From: an uncultured Kiritimatiellota bacterium | Lineage (GTDB): Bacteria; Verrucomicrobiota; Kiritimatiellia; RFP12; UBA1067 | Length of the DNA stretch: 19,996 nucleotides | Direction of reading: 5' to 3' | NCBI GenBank assembly: GCA_934643865.1 | Contig: CAKUCX010000064.1 | Location: forward strand, 1 to 19,996 | In this document: positions 1 through 5,805 of the stretch, piece after piece | Layout: each line of letters opens with the position of its first letter | Position numbering within the stretch: the stretch's first letter is position 1 | Made by a program: the position numbers and the translations under genes | Notes under the pieces: generated by a model | The model's database searches: none | What the model was told of the DNA's origin: nothing | The model's input: the letters and a program-made list of their open reading frames with translations, nothing else

Positions 1-217
1 GCGGCCCGCGTACACGTGGGCGTTCCCGATGTCGTTCCGTGGGTAACGGCGCGCCGAGGACGTCGCGCCCTACCAGGGGGCGTGATGTGGAACGAGGTAG
101 GGACCGCCGACCTCGCCGACCTCGCGCTCTATGCCGTCCACCTGCCGCTTGACGCGCATCCCCACTACGGCAACAACTACGAGCTTGCCCGCGCCCTCGG
201 CCTCAAGGGCCTGAAGT
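1..217 (+). pseudogene. Nif3-like protein remnant
   Basis: An open frame enters from the left edge (frame of position 1). At about nt 127-213 it encodes LALYAVHLPLDAHPHYGNN and then ELARALGL. This closely resembles the Nif3 / GTP cyclohydrolase I type 2-like family segment with the metal-binding His in a 'yaaHlpLDahp..GNN' motif. The residues upstream (about 1-90) and downstream of about 217 look unlike Nif3. The downstream part runs into GC-rich hairpins, and the frame ends at 384, overlapping the next gene's start. I read it as a fragment or decayed copy; an intact gene would need another 150 or more residues on this side. Because the window starts here I cannot tell whether the upstream part is intact. 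What is seen: the motif. What is inferred: the loss of function. Confidence 0.42.
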
Positions 218-225
218 CCGCGTCC

Positions 226-278
226 CGCCGCCTCGCCGCCCCACCGCTCCAAGGTCAATTCTTGGACGGGAGGCGGCG
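226..278 (+). other. nested GC-rich stem-loop after Nif3 remnant
   Basis: Outer arms CGCCGCCTC (226-234) and GAGGCGGCG (270-278) are perfectly complementary. Inside them, TCCAAG (248-253) and CTTGGA (261-266) form a 6-bp stem with a 7-nt loop. No T-run follows, so this is at best a weak or factor-dependent terminator for whatever lies upstream. It sits just before the promoter at 302-310. Confidence 0.35.
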
Positions 279-301
279 CAAGGCCGGGAGGCCGGACACT
301 A

Positions 302-310
302 TGGTATACT
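302..310 (+). promoter_or_regulatory. extended -10 promoter (TGG-TATACT)
   Basis: The string TGGTATACT fits an extended -10 element (TGn followed by TATACT, one mismatch to TATAAT). It lies 70 nt upstream of the ATG at 381. No clear -35 is visible, as is common with extended -10 promoters. The same string occurs at 18871, and related ones at 1558 and 10741, each at the head of a gene or operon. This supports a real recurring signal. Confidence 0.5.
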
Positions 311-380
311 GTCTCTGGATGCGTCTGCCGCCGTTGGCCGGGGGCTTCGGGGAAGACGTGTCGCCACGAAGGAGGTCACG

Positions 381-1466
381 ATGAGAGGAAAGATTGTCTG
401 CGCGTTGTTCGCCGTTGGGTGCTGTGCGTTTGGACAGGGGCGTCTGTTGTTTTCGGAGCGCCTGTCGCGCCCTGCCGTCCCCGAAGCGGCGCGGCAGGCC
501 TGCGCAAAGGTCCCGGAAAAACACCGGGAGGCCGTCGGATCCGAGATCCGGAAGATGGCGTATACGGAGGCCACGCGCGAGGCGGGCGAGAAGTTCGGTC
601 TGCTGATCGTGCCAGACGATTGGACGAATACCTGTGGCAAGGCGGTTCTTCTTAGATCGGGTGTGTCGAGAGTCGGTGTTTTCAACTACTACAAATACGC
701 CCCAGACGGTCGGCTCGTTCAGTTCGGAAGCAAGACGAACTTTGAGGAATTGGCGTGGTGCGACAGGCGCCGGGACGAACTCGTCGTGCAGTTCTGGAAT
801 GACCGGGCGATCGTCGACGCGGCGCTGTCGAACGTCGTGGTCTCCGCGAAAAGGGCGGCGGTGTCCGCCGTACCGGGTAGGTCGTCGCTTGCGGGCCTGC
901 GCGCCCGCCGTGCCCAGAAGGAGGCAGAGCGCGAGGAAGAGGCCAAACGCAAGGTTCGCGATGAGCGCATGGTGTTTCTTCCGAAGTATCGCGTCGCCTT
1001 CAAGGCGTTGACGGGGTATGAGATGGGGCAGAAGATCGATGAGGAGGTGTTGGGCGGGGAGAGGGAGTGGAAGAACGTGAAGTTGGCGAAGCCGTATCGG
1101 TATTTCACGGACTGTACATTGGAGGTCTGCGACGGATGCCTCTACGGGGTGAGCATGTCCTTTGGATCAGACGGGAAGTATTCGCGGAAATCCCTGGAAG
1201 CGGAGGCGGAGGCCGTCAGAAAGGATCTTGCCGGGCGGTTTGGGGTGGAAGAAGAAGAGATCCTTGAAAGGACGAGTCCGGTGCTGAGGCGGGCAGGGTT
1301 GAGGCGGGCAGGGTGGAGCCTGGCGGTTTCAGTAGGAATAGAAGGCGGCATTTGGCTGTCGATTTCAGACGACGTACTTGCAGGGGAACTTCGCACGCGC
1401 CTCAAGGAGAAGCGGGAGGCGCAGAAGGAAGTGCTTCCCGTCTTCGAGGAGGTCGGCAGGAAATGA
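381..1466 (+). CDS. secreted protein of unknown function
   Basis: 361 aa; not recognised. A strong Shine-Dalgarno sequence (AAGGAGGT, 369-376) with a 4-nt spacer fixes the start. The N-terminus (MRGKIVCALFAVGCCAFGQG) looks like a Sec signal peptide, so the product is probably exported. The middle (about residues 174-196) is highly charged, rich in Arg, Lys and Glu, and probably a helical or coiled-coil linker between two globular parts. The C-terminal half contains a CDGC sequence and a perfect LRRAG duplication (15-nt DNA repeat, 1285-1314). Codon use is less GC-biased than in the Bat genes downstream, hinting at lineage-specific or acquired content. It stands alone between its own promoter (302-310) and a terminator-like structure (1469-1528). 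Confidence 0.75.
   Translation: MRGKIVCALFAVGCCAFGQGRLLFSERLSRPAVPEAARQACAKVPEKHREAVGSEIRKMAYTEATREAGEKFGLLIVPDDWTNTCGKAVLLRSGVSRVGVFNYYKYAPDGRLVQFGSKTNFEELAWCDRRRDELVVQFWNDRAIVDAALSNVVVSAKRAAVSAVPGRSSLAGLRARRAQKEAEREEEAKRKVRDERMVFLPKYRVAFKALTGYEMGQKIDEEVLGGEREWKNVKLAKPYRYFTDCTLEVCDGCLYGVSMSFGSDGKYSRKSLEAEAEAVRKDLAGRFGVEEEEILERTSPVLRRAGLRRAGWSLAVSVGIEGGIWLSISDDVLAGELRTRLKEKREAQKEVLPVFEEVGRK
1285..1314 (+). repeat. perfect 15-bp tandem duplication
   Basis: The unit TGAGGCGGGCAGGGT occurs twice head to tail (1285-1299 and 1300-1314) inside the secreted-protein gene. It is in frame and adds five residues (LRRAG). This looks like a recent slippage duplication. Confidence 0.85.
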
Positions 1467-1468
1467 GA

Positions 1469-1528
1469 GGGACGGGAAGGCGGCGGTCGCAACAAGTTGC
1501 GGCCTTTCCGGCGCCGTCCCGTTCTTTC
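1469..1528 (+). terminator. compound hairpin terminator
   Basis: Outer arms GGGACGG (1469-1475) and CCGTCCC (1514-1520) enclose a strong inner stem, 1485-1493 pairing with 1496-1504 (one G-T pair; its 2-nt loop may open to 4). A short T-rich stretch, GTTCTTTC, follows at 1521-1528. It begins 3 nt after the stop codon at 1466 and precedes the next promoter, as expected for an intrinsic terminator. The T-tract is interrupted, so efficiency is uncertain. Confidence 0.6.
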
Positions 1529-1557
1529 GCATGGTGTCTAACGCGCGCCTAACGGTT

Positions 1558-1569
1558 TTGGCGTATACT
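1558..1569 (+). promoter_or_regulatory. -10 promoter element for the Bat operon
   Basis: TATACT (1564-1569) is preceded by TTTTGGCG. It resembles the TGG-TATACT elements elsewhere in the window but has two extra bases before the hexamer. It lies 33 nt upstream of the preferred moxR start and just after a terminator-like structure, which is the expected place for an operon promoter. No convincing -35 is visible. Confidence 0.5.
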
Positions 1570-1601
1570 TCACCGAGCATTTCAAAAGGAGAATGAACGA
1601 C

Positions 1602-2591
1602 ATGGATCTGCAGAACGCGACAAACCGCATCGCCGCGCAGGGCGAGCTGGTGGAGAAGATCAAGAACGAAGTGGGCAAGGTGATCGTGGGGCAGGAACGG
1701 CTCATCGACCGCCTCGTGCTGGCCCTCGTCTCGGACGGCCACATCCTCCTCGAAGGCGTGCCGGGCCTCGCGAAGACGCTAAGCGTGAACACGCTCGCGA
1801 AGGTGCTGGGGCTCGACTTCAAGCGCATCTCCTTCACGCCGGACCTGCTGCCGGCCGACGTGGTGGGAACGCTCATCTACTCCCCGAAGACGGGCGCGTT
1901 CACGCCGAAGAAGGGCCCCGTCTTCACGAACCTCCTCCTCGCGGACGAGATCAACCGCGCGCCGGCGAAGGTGCAGTCGGCGCTCCTCGAATCGATGCAG
2001 GAGCGCCAGGTCACGATCGGCGAGGAGACCTACCGCCTCCCGCAGCCGTTCCTCGTGCTCGCGACGCAGAACCCGATCGAGCAGGAGGGGACGTACCCGC
2101 TCCCCGAGGCGCAGGTGGACCGCTTCATGTTCAAGTGCCTCGTCGAGACGCCGAGCCGCGCGGACGAACGGCGCATCATGGAGCGCTTCGCCCAGCAGGC
2201 GAAGGCCCCCGAGGTCTCCGCCGTGTGCGGGATGGACGACATTCTCGCCCTGCGCGAGACGCTGAAGGAGGTGTACTGCGACGAGAAGGTCGGCGACTAC
2301 ATCCTCGATCTCGTCTTCGCGACGCGCGAGCCCGAGACGGTGAAGGGCCTCGAAGGGCTCAAGGAGCAGATCCAGGTCGGCGGCTCGCCGCGCGCGACGC
2401 TCTGCCTGAACAAGGCCGCGCGCGCGAACGCGCTCCTCCACGGACGCGCCTACGCGACGCCGCAGGACGTGAAGGAGGTCGCGCACGACGTCCTCCGCCA
2501 CCGCATCCTCCTCACCTACGAGGCCGAGGCCGAGAACGTCGATTCGGACAAGATCATCGACAAGATCCTCTCGACGATCCCGGTGCCGTGA
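1602..2591 (+). CDS. moxR: MoxR-family AAA+ ATPase
   Basis: About 329 aa, full length for the family. Walker A is GVPGLAKT (residues 52-59), Walker B is LLADEINRAP (DEINR at 115-119), and the sensor region reads ATQNPIEQEGTYPLPEAQ, followed by DRF. All are hallmarks of MoxR ATPases. Family members act as cytoplasmic chaperone-like ATPases working with VWA proteins in envelope or stress functions. AAGGAG (1586-1591) lies 10 nt before the ATG at 1602 but only 1 nt before an in-frame ATG at 1593, so I prefer 1602. MoxR genes of this class usually sit directly before a DUF58 gene. Here the DUF58 gene begins at 4882, separated by an accessory block. The function of this particular complex is inferred from the family. 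Confidence 0.93.
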   Translation: MDLQNATNRIAAQGELVEKIKNEVGKVIVGQERLIDRLVLALVSDGHILLEGVPGLAKTLSVNTLAKVLGLDFKRISFTPDLLPADVVGTLIYSPKTGAFTPKKGPVFTNLLLADEINRAPAKVQSALLESMQERQVTIGEETYRLPQPFLVLATQNPIEQEGTYPLPEAQVDRFMFKCLVETPSRADERRIMERFAQQAKAPEVSAVCGMDDILALRETLKEVYCDEKVGDYILDLVFATREPETVKGLEGLKEQIQVGGSPRATLCLNKAARANALLHGRAYATPQDVKEVAHDVLRHRILLTYEAEAENVDSDKIIDKILSTIPVP

Positions 2592-2632
2592 GGGAGGAGG
2601 GCAGGGCATCGTCTTCGTTCGCTCCCGTGTGA

Positions 2633-3544
2633 ATGGATGACATGAGGGAGAACATGGAAAATCAGATTATTGTCTATCAGCCGAACGAGACGATGCGGTT
2701 GGACGTTCGCGTGGAAAACGAGACGGTGTGGCTCAATCAGTCTCGGCTTGGCGAGCTGTTTGGCGTGGATCGAACGGTCGTCAATCGTCACATAAACAAC
2801 ATCTACAAGACGGGCGAACTTGATGCGTCGTCAACCTGTGCAAAAATTGCACAGGTTCAAAACGAGGGTGGGCGGATGATCTCGCGAGTTGTTCCATTCT
2901 ACAATCTCGACATGATCATCGCCGTCGGCTACCGCGTCAATTCGTTGCGGGCCACGAAGTTTCGGCAATGGGCCACTGGCGTTTTGCGCGAGTATCTGCT
3001 GAAGGGCTATGCGGTCAACCAGAGGCTAAGCCTGTTGGAGGATCGGGTCGACCGTCGCCTTGCCGGACACGAGGAGAGGTTGTCGACGCTTGAGGGCAAG
3101 GTTGATTTCTTCGTTCAGACGAAGGAGCCGCCCTTGCAGGGCGTATTCTACGATGGGCAGCTGTGGGACGCCTGTTCGCTGGTGGAGAGGTTGGTTGCCC
3201 GGGCGAAGAGATTGATTCTGTTGATTGACAGTTGGATTGGCACGGAAACACTCGACATCCTTGCGAAAAAGCGAAAAGGGGTCGTGGTGGAAGTTGTGAC
3301 GTCCGTGCGCGGCAACAAAGTTGCGGACAGCGAAGTCGCGAAGTTCAACGCTCAATATGGGGGGCTCTCCGTAAAGACAAGCGCGGCGTTCCATGACCGC
3401 TTTCTCGTCCTTGACGACAGGGAGCTCTATCTCATCGGCGCGTCGCTGAAAGACCTCGGCAAGAAGTGCTTCGCCTTTACGAAACTCGACGCGGGCGAGA
3501 TCGCGGGACTGAAGGCGAGAATCCGAAGGGTTGAGAGCAGATGA
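2633..3544 (+). CDS. RhuM-family protein with PLD-like C-terminal domain (paralogue 1)
   Basis: 303 aa from the ATG at 2633. An in-frame ATG at 2654, with AGGGAG at 2645-2650 just upstream, is an alternative start. The N-terminal half matches the virulence RhuM family: IIVYQPNETMRLDV, TVWLNQ, a helix-turn-helix-like segment (about 35-56, ending in VNRHINN), and YNLDMIIAVGYRVNS with FRQWAT. The C-terminal part contains H254-x-R-x4-D261 (HDRFLVLD) followed by GASLKDLGKK, resembling a phospholipase-D-like site with Arg for Lys. The family's biochemical role is not established; DNA binding and possible nuclease-like or defence activity are inference. The gene is paralogous to 3974-4885. Its G+C content and codon use are visibly less extreme than in the flanking Bat genes, consistent with acquisition. 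A perfect inverted repeat (2833-2857) lies inside it. Confidence 0.85.
   Translation: MDDMRENMENQIIVYQPNETMRLDVRVENETVWLNQSRLGELFGVDRTVVNRHINNIYKTGELDASSTCAKIAQVQNEGGRMISRVVPFYNLDMIIAVGYRVNSLRATKFRQWATGVLREYLLKGYAVNQRLSLLEDRVDRRLAGHEERLSTLEGKVDFFVQTKEPPLQGVFYDGQLWDACSLVERLVARAKRLILLIDSWIGTETLDILAKKRKGVVVEVVTSVRGNKVADSEVAKFNAQYGGLSVKTSAAFHDRFLVLDDRELYLIGASLKDLGKKCFAFTKLDAGEIAGLKARIRRVESR
2833..2857 (+). repeat. perfect 11-bp inverted repeat inside RhuM paralogue 1
   Basis: The left arm AACCTGTGCAA (2833-2843) and right arm TTGCACAGGTT (2847-2857) are exact reverse complements around a 3-nt AAA centre. It encodes T68-C-A-K-I-A-Q-V75, directly after the HTH-like region. The second paralogue carries a different perfect inverted repeat at the same place (4180-4208). 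Confidence 0.95.
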
Positions 3545-3778
3545 AGCGCGCGGGGAACCAGATTGTCCTTGTCGGGACGTATCGGCCGGAGAACGCGGAC
3601 TGGATTGTCGCGAAGCGGCTCTACAACCTGCCGCTCCCGAAGTGCGGCATGCTCGCGTTCCACGCGCGCGTCGGCGGCCTGCCGGATGATCGGAAATGCG
3701 TTTCCGCCGCCTGTTGCACAGGCTGTGGGCATGCAGATTAGGAGGTGTCTGAACCATGAAACGCCGTTATCTTGTTGA
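3541..3778 (+). pseudogene. broken C5-cytosine DNA methyltransferase remnant
   Basis: Two pieces lie in different frames. A short frame opens at 3541 (ATGA overlap with the RhuM stop) and reads NQIVLVGTYRPENADWI and YNLPLPKCG before degenerating and stopping at 3741; I do not recognise this part. In the +1-shifted frame, nt 3683-3778 encode RMIGNAFPPPVAQAVG, MQIRRCLN and a stop. This is a clear match to the C-terminal conserved motif (GNAVPPPVA-A-G type) of C5-cytosine methyltransferases. Catalytic motifs (PCQ, ENV) are absent, and only about 230 nt remain of a gene that is normally 900 nt or more. The C-terminal frame ends inside the next gene (start 3756). I infer an internally deleted, frameshifted methyltransferase. 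That the first piece belonged to the same gene is uncertain. Confidence 0.6.
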
Positions 3779-3977
3779 TGTCACCGAGACCTACACCGCC
3801 CGTATCGAGGTGATGGCGGAGTCGCCCGACGACGCCGAGTGGGAAGCCGACAACCTGGTCGGCGGTGAAGTGGTGGACATCGTGAAACTGTCGCTGGCGG
3901 GCGGGCCGCACACGGACTATTCGAAGACGTGCGAGGCCGTGCCGGATGGGGCGGAGGTGGAACAGGAATCCGCATGA
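3756..3977 (+). CDS. small DpnD/PcfM-like protein
   Basis: 73 aa. The pattern YLVDVTETYTARIEVMAES, then DDAEWEADNLVGGEVVDI, resembles the DpnD/PcfM-like small domain: 'v.Et...+veV.A.s.eeA', a beta-beta-alpha arrangement with a 'geiv' end. Such proteins occur near restriction-modification genes and on plasmids. Their function is not established. The start is firmly supported by AGGAGGTG (3740-3747) with an 8-nt spacer. The stop overlaps the next gene's start by 4 nt (ATGA, 3974-3977), suggesting translational coupling. The neighbouring methyltransferase remnant fits a restriction-modification or defence context. The family call rests on pattern alone and is moderate. Confidence 0.6.
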   Translation: MKRRYLVDVTETYTARIEVMAESPDDAEWEADNLVGGEVVDIVKLSLAGGPHTDYSKTCEAVPDGAEVEQESA

Positions 3978-4885
3978 GAAAGCAAGCCTCAAGTTCTGAG
4001 CCCTCGAAAGGCGAAATCGTCGTCTACCAGCCAAACGAGACTGTTCGGCTGGAGGTTCGGCTTGAAAACGAGACGGTGTGGCTGTCTCAAGAACAGATGA
4101 TCGCTCTTTTCGAACGTGACCGTTCGGTTATCAGCCGCCACATACGCAATGCCTTTGCCGAGGGCGAAGTGGACAAGGAGACTTGTTTGCATTTTTTGCA
4201 AACAAGTCGCAAGGGGCGTCCTGCGGCTCTTTACAATCTGGACGTCATAATATCGGTCGGCTACCGCGTCAAGTCGATTCGCGGGACTCTTTTCAGGCGA
4301 TGGGCGACGAGGATTTTGCGAGACTATTTCATTCAAGGCGTTGCGGTTTCGCCTCAACGCGACGCCCTTGCGGAGGAGATGGATCGTCGCTTCGCCAACC
4401 ATGAGAAACGCTTGTCTTCGGTCGAGGAGCGCATCGACTTTATCGTCAGTTCGGCCCTTCCCGCGCCTGAACGGGTGTTCTGCGAGGGCGAGTTCCTGTC
4501 GGCGCATGATGCGCTTCGCAAGATCATCAAGGCGGCGCGGCGGCGGCTGCTCCTGATTGACAACTACATCGACGAGCGCGTGCTGACCCTTCTCGCCGAG
4601 CGCCGCGTTGGCGTCACATGCCACGTCTATGGCAGAAACGTGATGAGGCGAGACATCCAGCTCGCCTATTCGCGCTACCGGCAACAGTATCCGAACGACG
4701 CGCTTCGGCTTGTGCCGTGGAATGGGACGCATGACCGTTTCATCGTCTGTGACAACACGGTTTGGCTTTGCGGATCATCGGTCAAGGACGCAGGGCGACG
4801 AATGTCTGTTCTTGTCAAGATGACGACTGCGCCAGACTTTGTCCTAAAGGCATTGCCAGACATTCCGGGAGAACGTAACCAATGA
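3974..4885 (+). CDS. RhuM-family protein with PLD-like C-terminal domain (paralogue 2)
   Basis: 303 aa from the ATG at 3974, chosen because it overlaps the preceding stop (ATGA) and has ACAGGA just upstream; the frame is also open further upstream. The domain order matches paralogue 1: EIVVYQPNETVRLEVRLENE, TVWLSQ, an HTH-like segment (SVISRHIRNA), YNLDVIISVGYRVKS with FRRWAT, and a helical linker (about 125-150). The C-terminal module has H253-x-R-x4-D260 (HDRFIVCD) and then GSSVKDAGRR. The PLD-like site appears degenerate (Arg in place of Lys, a single motif), so catalysis is uncertain. The stop overlaps the DUF58 start by 4 nt (4882-4885), so the block is transcriptionally and probably translationally joined to the Bat genes. 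It contains a perfect inverted repeat at 4180-4208. Confidence 0.85.
   Translation: MRKQASSSEPSKGEIVVYQPNETVRLEVRLENETVWLSQEQMIALFERDRSVISRHIRNAFAEGEVDKETCLHFLQTSRKGRPAALYNLDVIISVGYRVKSIRGTLFRRWATRILRDYFIQGVAVSPQRDALAEEMDRRFANHEKRLSSVEERIDFIVSSALPAPERVFCEGEFLSAHDALRKIIKAARRRLLLIDNYIDERVLTLLAERRVGVTCHVYGRNVMRRDIQLAYSRYRQQYPNDALRLVPWNGTHDRFIVCDNTVWLCGSSVKDAGRRMSVLVKMTTAPDFVLKALPDIPGERNQ
4180..4208 (+). repeat. perfect 12-bp inverted repeat inside RhuM paralogue 2
   Basis: The left arm GACTTGTTTGCA (4180-4191) and right arm TGCAAACAAGTC (4197-4208) are exact reverse complements around a loop of five T. It encodes T70-C-L-H-F-L-Q-T-S78. The T-C pair aligns with T68-C69 of paralogue 1, and the two centres sit within 2 nt of each other relative to that codon. 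Confidence 0.95.
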
Positions 4886-5778
4886 CTGACGTAAAGGAAC
4901 TGATGGCGAAGGTGGGGAAGATACGGATCCTCACGAACCGTCTGATCGACGACCAGCTCGCGGGCGACTACCACTCGACCTTCAAGGGACAGGGCGTCGA
5001 GTTCGACGAGGTGCGCCCCTACGTCGCGGGCGACGACGTGCGCGCGATCGACTGGAACGTGACGGCGAAGACGGGCGTGCCGTTCATCAAGCGCTTCAGC
5101 GAGGAGCGCGAGCTGACGGTCCTCTTCCTCGTGGACGTCTCGGGCTCCCAGACCTACGGGAGCGTGCGGCGCTCGAAGGCCGAGCTTGCGGCCGAGGTCT
5201 CCGCGCTCCTCGCGCTCACGGCGATCCGCAACCAGGACAAGATCGGCCTCGCCCTCTTCTCGGATCGGATCGTGAAGTACATCCCGCCGCGCAAGGGCCG
5301 CCAGAGCGTGATGCGTCTCGTGCGCGAAGTGCTGGCGGCGGAGGACGATGCGACGGGCGGCACGGACCTCGCCGGGGCGCTCCGCTTCCTGAACGGCGTG
5401 CAGAAGCGCCGCGCGGTCGTCTTCCTCGTGAGCGACTTCATGGTGCCGCGCGCACAGGCGGAGGCCGTCGAGAAGCTGCTGCGCGTCGTCGCCCGCCGGC
5501 ACGATGTCGTGTGCATTCCCGTGAGCGACCCGGCGGAGGCGGCCCTCCCCGACGTGGGGCTTGCCGAACTGGAGGATCCCGAGACGGGCGAGCTCGTGCT
5601 CGTCGACACATCGGACGGCGCCGTGCGCGCGCAGTTCGCGTCCGTTGCCCGGGCCGAACAGGAACACCGCGACCGCTTCTTCGCCCGCAACGGCATCGAC
5701 ACCGTGCCGGTCTCGACCGACCGGCCGTACATCCAGGCGATCCGCGCGCTCTTCAAGCGCCGCGCCGCGAAGAGGTGA
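4882..5778 (+). CDS. DUF58 family protein (VWA-like, MoxR partner)
   Basis: 298 aa. It begins with the family-typical KELMAKVGKIRILTNRL, then DYHSTFKGQGVEFDEVRPY and RAIDWN (54-59), with a MIDAS-like DVSGS at residues 85-89 and a second conserved stretch GGTDLAGAL. DUF58 proteins are the usual partners of MoxR ATPases, carry a VWA-like fold, and probably act at the cytoplasmic side of the membrane. The start at 4882 overlaps the RhuM stop; an in-frame ATG at 4903 with AAAGGA upstream would cut into the conserved N-terminus, so I prefer 4882. Its canonical neighbour moxR lies 2.3 kb upstream across the accessory block. Confidence 0.92.
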   Translation: MTDVKELMAKVGKIRILTNRLIDDQLAGDYHSTFKGQGVEFDEVRPYVAGDDVRAIDWNVTAKTGVPFIKRFSEERELTVLFLVDVSGSQTYGSVRRSKAELAAEVSALLALTAIRNQDKIGLALFSDRIVKYIPPRKGRQSVMRLVREVLAAEDDATGGTDLAGALRFLNGVQKRRAVVFLVSDFMVPRAQAEAVEKLLRVVARRHDVVCIPVSDPAEAALPDVGLAELEDPETGELVLVDTSDGAVRAQFASVARAEQEHRDRFFARNGIDTVPVSTDRPYIQAIRALFKRRAAKR

Positions 5779-5805
5779 GGCAGATTTTCCAAGGAGATCT
5801 TGTAA

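Noticed and set aside
3691..3723. Two adjacent small hairpins (CGGAAA/TTTCCG and GCCTGT/ACAGGC) that looked like a recombination or integron-type site
   Set aside because: They fall inside the codons of the methyltransferase motif GNAFPPPVAQA and lack conserved core sites, so coding ancestry explains them.
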